This document shows positions 45,778 to 53,943 of a DNA stretch of 64,000 nt, one piece after another. Position 1 is the stretch's first letter, and the number at the start of each line of letters is the position of its first letter. The stretch is from Pseudomonas sp. KBW05. Its GTDB lineage: Bacteria > Pseudomonadota > Gammaproteobacteria > Pseudomonadales > Pseudomonadaceae. The translations under genes and the position numbers were made by a program. Location of the stretch: positions 109,628 through 173,627 of the forward strand of contig NZ_QAJM01000022.1 in the NCBI RefSeq assembly GCF_003852405.1, written 5' to 3'. The notes beneath the pieces were generated by a model. That model searched no databases. It worked only from the letters and a program-made list of their open reading frames with translations, and was not told the origin of the DNA.

Positions 45778-46010
45778 AAACACCAAAAATCTAATGTGGC
45801 AGGTGGTGAGAAAAAAGAAGGGTCTGAGGGCACGACCAGACTTTGCCTACCGACAATTCTGATGGCGATTTAAAGTCGGCTCAAAAGCCCAGTATTTAAG
45901 TGGCCAGCAAGCCCCATCTCTTTCATTCGCAGGATGTTTCCTAGACAATTCCACGGCCTTGTTTCCGTCGGATCGGTTAGCTAGTCTCGCCCAGTCATCG
46001 AATATTCGGT
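45778..46010. other. Gap after the cyclase gene
   Basis: This 233-base stretch holds no ORF, repeat or clear terminator that I can support. It leads into the structured leader at 46014 and must contain that transcript's promoter. Confidence 0.6.
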
Positions 46011-46013
46011 GAA

Positions 46014-46221
46014 CGGACGTGCAAGTCCGACGACGGCAATACGCAACAGCCTTAGCTCCCAACGCCTGCTTTTACTCCTGGCGTTAGTTCGTTATGGCAG
46101 CTGTACGCGGGAGATCTTCGGATCTACCGGACACCGTCACGGTCTTGCACACCCGCGTACTGCTGCCACCCTAAATTCGTGTGCAAGCGAACGGTTGCAG
46201 CTTCTTAACCTGACGGAGAAG
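46014..46221 (+). ncRNA. Candidate structured cis-regulatory RNA leader of the DUF6124 gene
   Basis: Several complementary segments precede the small gene. Hairpin A: CGGAC (46014-46018)/GTCCG (46025-46029), loop GTGCAA. Hairpin B: AACGCC (46061-46066)/GGCGTT (46080-46085). A long helix C pairs 46095-46111 with 46152-46168, 16 of 17 positions. It encloses AGATC-UUCG-GATCT (46112-46125), a C(UUCG)G tetraloop, and ACCG-UCA-CGGT (46133-46143), giving a three-way junction. CTTGCAC (46144-46150) in the junction is complementary to GTGCAAG at both 46019-46025 and 46181-46187, so two exclusive pseudoknots are possible. CTTCT (46201-46205) pairs AGAAG (46217-46221) across the Shine-Dalgarno GGAG (46215-46218). 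The helices are seen in the sequence; the folding and regulatory role are inferred. Confidence 0.6.
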
Positions 46222-46228
46222 TTACACC

Positions 46229-46525
46229 ATGATCAAAGTCACCCCCGATCCACCCCGCTTTCTCAGCGAAGACGCCCTACTCAACCGCCGAGCCATCGAC
46301 TACTACCTCAAAGCCTCCGCCCCGGATGCGCCAAGCTTCATCCTGAATGACAACCTGAGCTTCGAAGACGCCCTCGCCCATGCGGCGGATTTACTGCATT
46401 GCGCGGTGGAGACAGCGCACTCATCGGCAGAATCAATGAATGTGCAGCAGCGGGCAGTGATGCATTTGGTGGAGATGGCGAAGGTGGTCGTGGATCAGGC
46501 GCTGGACTGCACACAGTCTCGATGA
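46229..46525 (+). CDS. DUF6124/DUF3077-type small protein
   Basis: A 98-residue protein starting MIKVTPDPPRFLSEDALLNR with LLHCAVETAHSSAESMNVQQ, and VMHLVEMAKVVVDQALD at the C-terminus. This is the layout I associate with the Pseudomonas DUF3077/DUF6124 family: a small helical protein of unknown function, often in several copies per genome. The ribosome box GGAGAAG lies within a predicted hairpin of the structured leader. It has no partner gene on its strand. A REPIN follows. Confidence 0.8.
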   Translation: MIKVTPDPPRFLSEDALLNRRAIDYYLKASAPDAPSFILNDNLSFEDALAHAADLLHCAVETAHSSAESMNVQQRAVMHLVEMAKVVVDQALDCTQSR

Positions 46526-46541
46526 ACGACACATAACCCCT

Positions 46542-46629
46542 GTGGGAGCGGGCTTGCTCGCGAAGGCGGTGTGTCAGTCAATATATCCGGCGACTGATCC
46601 ACCGCTTTCGCGAGCAAGCCCGCTCCCAC
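46542..46629. repeat. REPIN
   Basis: Dominant-family mirror arms, with inner complementary segments GGCGGT/ACCGCT. It separates convergent genes. Confidence 0.92.
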
Positions 46630-46665
46630 ATTTGAATCTTCTGTGTGCTTGGAATTGTGGTGGGG

Positions 46666-47277
46666 TCAGAAGCCGCGATGTTTCTTCAGGTGTTCGGTGA
46701 TTTTTGCCGCAGGGACTTTCTGCAAGCTGCACAGCAAGTCATGGGACAGTTCACGCAAGCCATGCGTCCCCCGCAGCTCCTGCGCCAGATGCGCCGTAAG
46801 GTTGGCTGCCATTTCCGCATCCGCCATCGCCCGGTGAGCTTTACCGGTGTGGGGCAGTTGGGCAAAGGTGTTCAACGTGCCGAGCTTGTGATTCGGCGCC
46901 GAAGGCATCAGCCGCCGCGCCAGCAGCAACGAACAGGCAAATTTCTGCAAACGGGTACGGCGGATCAAACCCAGTTCAAAGTCCCAGAACTTCTGGTCGA
47001 ACGCGGCGTTGTGCGCCAGCAGCGGCGTAGTGCCGACGAATTCGTTGACCTCGTTCATCACCCGCTCCGCCGGTGGCGCGCTGCGCAGCATGGCGTTGCT
47101 GATGCCGGTGAGTTGTTCGATGAACGCGGGCACGTGCACGCCGGTTTTCATCAGGCTCTGGTAGCGGTCCACGATCTGGCCGCGCTCCAGGATGACCACG
47201 GCGATTTCCGTGGCGCGGCACTGGCTGCTGGGGCTGATGCCGGTGGTTTCAAAGTCGATGACCGCTATACGTTCCAA
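46666..47277 (-). CDS. DnaQ-like DEDDh 3'-5' exonuclease
   Basis: A 203-residue nuclease. The exonuclease motifs are VIDFETTGI (Asp-Glu), LLAHNAAFDQKFW (Asp) and HRAMADAEM (His, Asp). It lacks DNA polymerase III epsilon-type C-terminal extension and is probably a housekeeping DNA or RNA trimming enzyme. The ATG is at 47277, starting MERIAVIDFE. It lies 25 bases after the NYN-domain gene, on the same strand; both are nucleases and likely cotranscribed. Confidence 0.88.
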   Translation of the reverse strand: MERIAVIDFETTGISPSSQCRATEIAVVILERGQIVDRYQSLMKTGVHVPAFIEQLTGISNAMLRSAPPAERVMNEVNEFVGTTPLLAHNAAFDQKFWDFELGLIRRTRLQKFACSLLLARRLMPSAPNHKLGTLNTFAQLPHTGKAHRAMADAEMAANLTAHLAQELRGTHGLRELSHDLLCSLQKVPAAKITEHLKKHRGF

Positions 47278-47302
47278 ACCTGTTCCAACTCCGTCTAACC
47301 AT

Positions 47303-47779
47303 TTATTTGAGCAGCAACGCGCCTTCGATCGGCACGTAGCGGCTGGCGGCGCGTATCAGCGAATTGGCCGTCAGCCCGGGCACACCGTAGGCCACGGCTT
47401 CGACGCCATGTTTGTTGATGATGCGTTCGAGCAGCATGTCGAAATCACCGTCGCCCGAAGCCAGGACGATTTCATCGACATGGTCGGCGGCGTCCATGAT
47501 GTCGAGGGTGATGCCCACGTCCCAGTCGCCCTTGGCCGAGCCGTCGCTGCGCTGGATGTAGGGCTTGAGTTTTACCGTGAAGCCCAGGTTGCGCAGGATC
47601 TGCTGGAATTGCTGCTGCTTGCTGTCGCCCCGGTCGATGGCATAGGCGTACGCCTCGACGATCTGCCCGCGTGAACTGATGTCAGCCCACAGGGCGGCGT
47701 AGTTGAAGTGGCAGCCATACGCTTGGCGCACGGTGTAGTAGAGGTTTTGTACATCGGCGAACACTGCAATTTTCTTCAC
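47303..47779 (-). CDS. NYN (LabA/DUF88) domain ribonuclease
   Basis: A 158-residue PIN-like fold protein. Acidic metal residues are seen in VFADVQNLYYTV, GDWDVGITLDIMD and LASGDGDFDML. This family cleaves or binds RNA; no specific substrate is known here. It starts MKKIAVFADVQN (ATG 47779). The upstream DUF2076 gene is followed by its own terminator, so the NYN-exonuclease pair is probably a separate unit. Confidence 0.88.
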   Translation of the reverse strand: MKKIAVFADVQNLYYTVRQAYGCHFNYAALWADISSRGQIVEAYAYAIDRGDSKQQQFQQILRNLGFTVKLKPYIQRSDGSAKGDWDVGITLDIMDAADHVDEIVLASGDGDFDMLLERIINKHGVEAVAYGVPGLTANSLIRAASRYVPIEGALLLK

Positions 47780-47871
47780 CGCACTTCCCCATGACAGCCA
47801 CTTGGATGCCGGGCGCGCACGCCCGCAAAGGCGCCAGTATGCCAGCCATGGGGGCGTTTCCGAGAAAAATC

Positions 47872-47899
47872 AGCCCGGCGCGACGAAGCGCGCCGGGCT
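47872..47899 (-). terminator. Intrinsic terminator of the DUF2076 gene
   Basis: Perfect 11-base-pair stem AGCCCGGCGCG/CGCGCCGGGCT with a six-base loop. On the minus strand it is followed by GATTTTT. Confidence 0.88.
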
Positions 47900-47907
47900 T
47901 GGGAGGG

Positions 47908-48645
47908 TCAGACGAAGGAATCGTCGTCGCCATCGGTGAATGAATCGTCGGAATAATCGCTGTCGGCAAAGCTGTCCGAGTTGTTGCTGCCCCAGTTGTC
48001 GTTGCCGGCAAACTTCTGGTCGTCGTTGCCCCAGCCGCCTTGATCGCTGGCCGGTGCCGGTTGTTCGATGATTTCTTCCACCACCTGCGGCTGCTGGTTG
48101 TGATGGAACAGGCTGCTGATGCCTTCGGCCAGCAACACACCACCGGCCACACCGGCTGCGGTTTTCATCGCGCCGCCGAGAAAGCCGCTACCCACCGGCG
48201 CGGCGGCGGGAGGCTGTTGATAACTTTGTTGCGGCGCAGGCGGCGGGCTGAACGACGGACGCGTCGGCTCACGCCAGCCACCCGACGATGGCGCCGCGCT
48301 CTGGGCCGGTGGCTGTTCACGGGAACCGCCGCCACCAAAGATGCTCGACAGGAAGCCACCGCTGCTCGGCGCTGCGGCGGGTGCCGCTTGGGCTTTGGCA
48401 CGCTGCAACTCTTCCTGCAACTGCTGGATCTGTTGCGCCTGCTGCTTGTTCTGCGCGTCGAGGCTCTTGAGCGCATGTTCCTGCACCAGGATCGACTGGG
48501 TCATGTAGTACCCGGCCGCCGGTTGGCGCGTCATGTGCTCCTTGATCCGCGCTTCGGCCAGGGCGTCGCGGGGGGCTGAGTCCGTTTCGGCTTGTTGCAA
48601 CCGTGAAAACAGTCCATCGATCAGGGTTTGCTCTTCGCTGTTCAT
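47908..48645 (-). CDS. DUF2076 family protein
   Basis: A 245-residue protein with an N-terminal DUF2076 helix region (MNSEEQTLIDGLFSRLQQAE), a Gln-rich coiled coil (SLDAQNKQQAQQIQQLQEEL, about residues 61-80), a Pro/Ser/Gly-rich linker, one glycine-rich hydrophobic stretch (GFLGGAMKTAAGVAGGVLLA) and an acidic tail (DSFADSDYSDDSFTDG). It is often described as a periplasmic ligand-binding sensor, but I see no clear signal peptide. Function unknown. Confidence 0.85.
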   Translation of the reverse strand: MNSEEQTLIDGLFSRLQQAETDSAPRDALAEARIKEHMTRQPAAGYYMTQSILVQEHALKSLDAQNKQQAQQIQQLQEELQRAKAQAAPAAAPSSGGFLSSIFGGGGSREQPPAQSAAPSSGGWREPTRPSFSPPPAPQQSYQQPPAAAPVGSGFLGGAMKTAAGVAGGVLLAEGISSLFHHNQQPQVVEEIIEQPAPASDQGGWGNDDQKFAGNDNWGSNNSDSFADSDYSDDSFTDGDDDSFV

Positions 48646-48825
48646 GGCGACCTCGTTAGATTGCCGGTAAAAATCGTGGCCTCGCCTGACGTCAGGCTGA
48701 GTGCGATCTAGTTATGGGGGTGTTACGAGTTGTTTCAATGGTCTTTACGCAAGGTTTACGTTTGCGTCCCAAAGGTCACGATCGGTTAAAGTGTCGCCCT
48801 TGCTTTCAGGCCTGCGAAGAACTTG

Positions 48826-49485
48826 ATGAATCCGTTAGACGTGCTGCGCGACTCCTTTCGTTTCACCCTCGGCAACCTGGGCGCCATCGTCCAGTTGTGC
48901 CTGCCGCTGGTGATCCTCGAAGCCCTGCTGCAACAGGTACTCGACCACACGCTGGGCGCGGATGCGTTCCCCGGCTACAGCGTGGTGGTGGGGTTGCTGG
49001 TGTACCCGCTGTACACCGGTGCGTTGATCCTGTTTCTCGACGCCCGCACCCGTGGCGAGTCGCCGCGCACCAAGGATGTATGGGCCATGGCCCTGACCCT
49101 GTGGCCGCGCTTTGCCCTGCTGACGGCCATGAGCACGCTGTTGATCCTGCTGGGGTTGTCACTGTATTTCCTGCCGGGGCTGTGGTTGATGGTGGTGCTG
49201 GCGTTTGCCGAATACCTGCTGGTACTGCGCGGCATGTCGGCACTGGAAGCGATGAAGGAAAGCTTGCGTCTGACCCGTGGGCATTTCTGGCGCATCCTCG
49301 TGTGCCTGCTGAGCGTGATGGCGCCGCTGTGGCTGCTCAAGGGTGCCAGTGTCGCGGCCTACCCCACGCCGGCGCCGCTGCTCGGGTTGGTGATGGACAG
49401 CGCCCACAGCTTCCTGCAACTGTTCACCAGCGTGGTGTTGTTCCGTTTATTCATGCTGATCGGTGGCGATGCCGACGCGCGGTGA
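48826..49485 (+). CDS. yciC: YciC family inner-membrane protein
   Basis: A 219-residue protein with about five or six hydrophobic helices. It starts MNPLDVLRDSFRFTLGNLG and has YLLVLRGMSALEAMKESLRL followed by TRGHFWRILV, as in YciC. The track-style start at TTG 48823 gives only one extra residue; ATG 48826 has GAAG upstream. The next gene (an EEP hydrolase) begins 40 bases later on the same strand. Function unknown, possibly in envelope maintenance. Confidence 0.82.
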   Translation: MNPLDVLRDSFRFTLGNLGAIVQLCLPLVILEALLQQVLDHTLGADAFPGYSVVVGLLVYPLYTGALILFLDARTRGESPRTKDVWAMALTLWPRFALLTAMSTLLILLGLSLYFLPGLWLMVVLAFAEYLLVLRGMSALEAMKESLRLTRGHFWRILVCLLSVMAPLWLLKGASVAAYPTPAPLLGLVMDSAHSFLQLFTSVVLFRLFMLIGGDADAR

Positions 49486-49525
49486 TATGCTCCGTGCCAT
49501 CTCTGAAACGCCATAAGCCGAGCCG

Positions 49526-50614
49526 ATGACCCGTTTATTGCGCATCACCCTGCTGGGCCTGCTGATCAGCGCAGGCCTGCTCACCGCCCTGATCTACAGC
49601 CTGACCTGGCGCCCCGAACCCAAGGAAACCCTGCCCGTCAGCTGCGTCGCACCGCGTGCGCCGACCCTGCTGCCGGGGCAGGCGCTCAAGGTCATGACCT
49701 GGAACGTGCAATACCTCGCCGGCAAGAACTACGTCTTCTGGTACGACACCGCCGACGGCAGCGGCCCGGATGAGCGCCCCACCGTCGAAGACATGGCCTT
49801 CAGCCTCGACGAAGTAGCTCGGGTGATCCGCGACGAACAACCCGACATCCTGCTGTTGCAAGAACTCGACGAAAACGCCAAACCGTCCCACTACCAAGAC
49901 CAGCTTGCCTTGCTGCAGGAACGCCTGGTCGACCTCTACCCATGCAGCGCCCAGGCCTTCGACTGGAAAGCCGACTTCGTCCCCGACCGGCACATCTTCG
50001 GCAGCGTCGGCCGCAAGCTGGCGACCCTCAGCCGCTACCAGATCGAACACGCCGAACGTCTGCAATTGCCTGCGCCCGAGGCCAATATCCTCAGCCGCCA
50101 GTTCCAACCCAAGCCGGCCCTGCTGCTGACGTACCTGCCGCTGAGCGACGGCGGCCAACTGGCCGTGCTCAACACCCGCCTGGACGGCAACGCGCCTGGG
50201 CGCAGTGCCGTGCAAGCGCAAGTGCAAGCCACGCTCAAGCTACTGGATAAATTCGAAGGCCGGGGCACACCCTGGTTGATCGGTGGGGATTTCAACCTGC
50301 TGCCGCTGGGGCAATTCCTACGCCTGGACGCGGCTAAACGCGGGCAGTATTCGCCAGACAGCGAGTTGCATCTGCTGTGGGATAAATACCCGATGATCCC
50401 GAGTAACAGCCAGTCCAGTGGCATTGACCGGGAGAAATGGCTGACGAATTTCCCCAATGATCCGAGCATCGATGGCCCGGATCGTACGCTGGATTACCTT
50501 TTCTACAGCCCGCGCATCAAGCGGGTGGAAGCCAGGGTGCGGCAGGACGATACGTTGCGTATTTCCAACCATTTGCCGGTGATTGCGCGGTTCCTGTTGC
50601 CCGCCGCGCAATAA
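49526..50614 (+). CDS. Endonuclease/exonuclease/phosphatase-family protein, membrane anchored
   Basis: A 362-residue EEP-fold hydrolase. An N-terminal helix (LLRITLLGLLISAGLLTALI) anchors it or acts as a signal. The metal and catalytic residues appear in MTWNVQYL (Asn), LLLQELDE (Glu), GGDFNLLP (Asp, Asn) and the C-terminal ISNHLPVIA, in which the usual SDHxP is changed to SNHLP. The substrate (nucleic acid, lipid or inositol phosphate) cannot be told. It follows yciC closely. Confidence 0.88.
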   Translation: MTRLLRITLLGLLISAGLLTALIYSLTWRPEPKETLPVSCVAPRAPTLLPGQALKVMTWNVQYLAGKNYVFWYDTADGSGPDERPTVEDMAFSLDEVARVIRDEQPDILLLQELDENAKPSHYQDQLALLQERLVDLYPCSAQAFDWKADFVPDRHIFGSVGRKLATLSRYQIEHAERLQLPAPEANILSRQFQPKPALLLTYLPLSDGGQLAVLNTRLDGNAPGRSAVQAQVQATLKLLDKFEGRGTPWLIGGDFNLLPLGQFLRLDAAKRGQYSPDSELHLLWDKYPMIPSNSQSSGIDREKWLTNFPNDPSIDGPDRTLDYLFYSPRIKRVEARVRQDDTLRISNHLPVIARFLLPAAQ

Positions 50615-50636
50615 CGTCCAGTGGGAGCTGGCTTTT

Positions 50637-50724
50637 GTGGGAGCGGGCTTGCTCGCGAATGCGGTGGATCAGTTAACACATGCATCGACTGGCACGCCGC
50701 CTTCGCGAGCAAGCCCGCTCCCAC
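50637..50724. repeat. REPIN preceded by an arm remnant
   Basis: Dominant-family doublet. Directly before it, GTGGGAGCTGGCTTTT (50621-50636) is the head of a different arm family, as also found at 53351. Confidence 0.9.
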
Positions 50725-50740
50725 ATTTTGATCTTCATCG

Positions 50741-53251
50741 TTACGGCTTTCGGGGTTTGATCCTGGCCGTCGCTTCGGCCACCAGCGGATCATCCGGCCA
50801 ATAATGTTTCGGATACCGCCCCTTCAGATCCTTCTTCACCTCGGCGTAGGTACTGCGCCAGAAGTTCGCCAAATCCTGCGTCACCTGCACCGGCCTACGC
50901 GCCGGGGACAGCAGGTGCAACTTGACCACCTGGCGCCCGCCGGCAATACGCGGCGTATCCGCCAAGCCGAATAATTCCTGCAGGCGCACCGCCAGAATCG
51001 GCGGCTGTTCGCTGTAATCCAGACGCACCGATGAGCCCGACGGCACTTTCACATGTTGCGGCGCCAGTTCGTCGAGGCGCTGGGGCAGCGGCCAGGGCAA
51101 CAGGTTGTGCAGGAAGCTGGAGATATCCAGGTTGGCAAAATGACTCAGACGCGAGACTTTGCCCAGATAAGGCATCAGCCAATGTTCGAGGCCGGCGAGC
51201 AAGGCGCCGTCGCTGATGTCAGGCCATTCGCTGGTTTTGCCGGCATCGAGATGGCGCAGCAGCATGACGCGGGCTTGCCATTGACGCAGCTCGGGTGTCC
51301 ACGGCAGTAATTCCAGGCCTTTGCGCCGCACCAGGTTGACCAGCGCCTGGCTACGCGCGGCTTCGTCGAGGCCGGTGAGGGGCTCGCGGCTCAGTACCAG
51401 CTCGCCGACTTTGCGCTGGCGTTCGGCGCGCAGCACGCCTTCGCGTTCGTCCCAGTCAAGTTGGTCGACGTTGCGCACCTGCTCGGCGAGCACCGTGTCG
51501 AACAGCGCCGGATCAAAGTCCGCCGCGAGGTAGATGCGTTCTTCACGCTGGCCCTGGCGGCTGCCGAGGTCGGCAATCACCAGCCACGCTTGTTTCATCA
51601 GGCTATCAGCCTCGGCGAACAGTGCCGCGCGACCATTGGCCAGGCGATATTCGGCGCCACCGGGGCGACGTTGCTGGGCGACGCGGTCCGGGTAGGCCAG
51701 CGCCAGCAAGGCGCCGAGCCAGCGCGGGTGATCGGGGTCGGCCACCGCTTGCGTGGCCTTGCCTCTTAGATAGCCACGGTATTGCCGCGCCAATTGCTTG
51801 GCCCGCTGCACGCCGCCTTGGGTACCGCGCGCGCGTTCTTCGCCGGACAGCAGCGCCAAGCGACTGTGCAAATCCGCCCCGCCACCGCGCAAGATATCGC
51901 GCTCGCCCAGCAGCGCCGCAACATCACATGCCGTGGTCGCCAGGCCCAGATCCTGCCCGCGCAACAGCAAATGGGCGATACGCGGATGGGCCGGCAGCTC
52001 GGCCATTTTCTGGCCGTGGGCGGTGAGTTTGTCGTCATTCAAGGCACCAAGGCGCACCAGCAGATCCTGCGCCTGGGCATACGCCGCGGTGGGCGGCACA
52101 TCCAGCCACACCAGTTGTGTGGGCGTGACGCCCCAGCGTGCGAGTTGCAAGGCCAGGCCGGCGAGGTCGGCAGCGAGGATTTCCGCGCTGCCATACGCAG
52201 CGAGGCCTTCATGCTGGTCTTCGGACCACAACCGGTAACACACCCCCGGCTCCAAGCGCCCGGCCCGACCGGCACGCTGGGTCGCACTGGCGCGGGAGAT
52301 CCGCTGGGTGTCGAGGCGGGTCATGCCGCTACCCGGGTCGAAGCGCGGCACCCGCGCCAGCCCGGCGTCGATCACCACGCGCACGCCGTTGATGGTCAGG
52401 CTGGTTTCGGCGATGTTGGTGGCCAGCACCACTTTACGTTTGCCGGCGGGCGCCGGGTCGATGGCCGCGCGCTGGGCGTTGAGGTCGAGCTCGCCATGCA
52501 GCGGGCAGAGCAGCACATCGGTGCGTTCACCGAGGGCGTCAGCCAGTTGCTGGTTGACCCGGCGAATCTCGGCCTGACCCGGTAGGAAAACCAACACGCT
52601 GCCCGTTTCGTCGTGCAGCGCTTCAAGGATAGTCTGCACCAGGCGCGGCTCGATAAATTCTCCGGCCTGGTACGGCCGCCCCCAGCGTATCTGCACCGGG
52701 AACATGCGCCCTTCGCTGCGCAGAATCGGCGCGTTGTCGAGCAAGCCGGACAGGCGCTCGCCCTCAAGGGTGGCGGACATCAGCAGGATTTTCAGTGGCT
52801 GCTCATCACGAAACAGGTCGCGGCCGTTGAGGCTCAGGGCCAGCGCGAGGTCGGCGTCGAGGCTGCGCTCGTGGAACTCGTCGAAGATCAGCAGCCCCAC
52901 GCCGTCCAGCACCGGGTCGTCCTGCAAGCGGCGGGTGAGGATGCCTTCGGTGACCACTTCGATGCGCGTATTGGGCCCGACTTTGCTGTCGAGACGGATG
53001 CGATAGCCGACGGTTTCACCGACCTTTTCCCCCAGTTCACTGGCCAGCCGTTCGGCGGCGGCGCGGGCGGCGAGGCGGCGGGGTTCGAGCATCAGGATGG
53101 TTTGCCCGGCCAGCCACGGCTCATTCAACAACGCCAACGGCACGCGGGTGGTTTTACCGGCACCGGGTGGTGCTTCCAGCACGGCTTCATGGCGATTCGC
53201 CAAGGCGTCACGCAGGGCGGGTAAAACATCATCGATCGGCAACGAATTCAT
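50741..53251 (-). CDS. hrpB: ATP-dependent RNA helicase HrpB
   Basis: An 836-residue DEAH-box helicase. Motif I PPGAGKTTRVPLALL, motif II IFDEFHERSLD, motif III MSATLEG, the helicase-C motifs LATNIAETSLTI and QRAGRAGRLEPG, and the C-terminal HrpB region are all present. ATG 53251 begins MNSLPIDDVLPALRDAL. The 32-residue extension upstream has no ribosome site. Its physiological RNA target is unclear; family members influence mRNA processing. Confidence 0.95.
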   Translation of the reverse strand: MNSLPIDDVLPALRDALANRHEAVLEAPPGAGKTTRVPLALLNEPWLAGQTILMLEPRRLAARAAAERLASELGEKVGETVGYRIRLDSKVGPNTRIEVVTEGILTRRLQDDPVLDGVGLLIFDEFHERSLDADLALALSLNGRDLFRDEQPLKILLMSATLEGERLSGLLDNAPILRSEGRMFPVQIRWGRPYQAGEFIEPRLVQTILEALHDETGSVLVFLPGQAEIRRVNQQLADALGERTDVLLCPLHGELDLNAQRAAIDPAPAGKRKVVLATNIAETSLTINGVRVVIDAGLARVPRFDPGSGMTRLDTQRISRASATQRAGRAGRLEPGVCYRLWSEDQHEGLAAYGSAEILAADLAGLALQLARWGVTPTQLVWLDVPPTAAYAQAQDLLVRLGALNDDKLTAHGQKMAELPAHPRIAHLLLRGQDLGLATTACDVAALLGERDILRGGGADLHSRLALLSGEERARGTQGGVQRAKQLARQYRGYLRGKATQAVADPDHPRWLGALLALAYPDRVAQQRRPGGAEYRLANGRAALFAEADSLMKQAWLVIADLGSRQGQREERIYLAADFDPALFDTVLAEQVRNVDQLDWDEREGVLRAERQRKVGELVLSREPLTGLDEAARSQALVNLVRRKGLELLPWTPELRQWQARVMLLRHLDAGKTSEWPDISDGALLAGLEHWLMPYLGKVSRLSHFANLDISSFLHNLLPWPLPQRLDELAPQHVKVPSGSSVRLDYSEQPPILAVRLQELFGLADTPRIAGGRQVVKLHLLSPARRPVQVTQDLANFWRSTYAEVKKDLKGRYPKHYWPDDPLVAEATARIKPRKP

Positions 53252-53366
53252 ACTGGCTCCAAAGCAGAGCGGCGAGTATAACGGCGAACGGCCGAGTGCC
53301 GGTGCTGGTCTCAGAAACGCCGCCCACTTCGATTGTGAATGCAATCAAAGGTGGGAGCTGGCCTGT

Positions 53367-53454
53367 GTGGGAGCGGGCTTGCTCGCGAAGACGGAGTGTC
53401 AGTCAACAGATGTACCGACTGATCCACCGCTTTCGCGAGCTGGCCCGCTCCCAC
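53367..53454. repeat. REPIN with partial arm before it
   Basis: Dominant-family doublet with a mutated right arm (GAGCTGGCCCGC). It is preceded by GTGGGAGCTGGCCTGT (53351-53366), another arm head of the variant family. Confidence 0.9.
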
Positions 53455-53508
53455 ATTGGATCTTCGTCGCTTATAGTCCCGTATCAATCGTATTCAGGAG
53501 ATTTCCCC

Positions 53509-53928
53509 ATGCGTATCGCTTCCCGTGTCCTCGGCGGTGTCCTTACCGTCACCCTGTTGAGCCAATTGACGGCCTGCGGTTCGATCTTCTACCCGGATCG
53601 CCGTGGCCAGATCGACGGCAAGATCGACCCGACGATTGCCGTGCTCGACGCCGTGGGCCTGTTGTTCTACGTGATCCCTGGCCTGATCGCCTTTGGCGTG
53701 GACTTCGCCACCGGTGCGATCTACTTCGAACCGGGCAAGACCGCGCAGGTTGCGCCAGAGAAACTGCACGAAGCCATCGGCGCCGACGGCAAGGTCGATA
53801 ACGCCAAGCTGCAAACCATCATCCAGAAAGAAACCGGCCACACCCTTCCGCTGGACGACCCGCGCATGATCCAGTTCAAGGGCAGCGTGCAACAACTCGC
53901 CTCCCTCGGCCTGCAACCCGCCGCCTAA
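53509..53928 (+). CDS. Small lipoprotein of unknown function
   Basis: A 139-residue lipoprotein with signal peptide and lipobox LTAC (about Cys23). A conserved GSIFYPDRRGQIDGKIDPTI region and a second hydrophobic segment (LDAVGLLFYVIPGLIAFGVDF, about 46-66) follow. Some databases call such proteins polyribonucleotide nucleotidyltransferase; no catalytic feature of that enzyme is present. RBS AGGAG precedes ATG 53509. fieF follows after 15 bases, so it is probably the first gene of a two-gene unit. Confidence 0.85.
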   Translation: MRIASRVLGGVLTVTLLSQLTACGSIFYPDRRGQIDGKIDPTIAVLDAVGLLFYVIPGLIAFGVDFATGAIYFEPGKTAQVAPEKLHEAIGADGKVDNAKLQTIIQKETGHTLPLDDPRMIQFKGSVQQLASLGLQPAA

Positions 53929-53943
53929 GGATTCGACCCGTCT

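Noticed and set aside
46229-46525. Toxin-antitoxin reading for the DUF6124-type gene
   Set aside because: It is a single gene with no partner on either side; the gene behind a REPIN on the opposite strand is a DnaQ-like exonuclease in its own unit.
53509-53928. Polyribonucleotide nucleotidyltransferase label for the small lipoprotein
   Set aside because: It is a 139-residue lipoprotein with lipobox and no PNPase, KH or S1 features.
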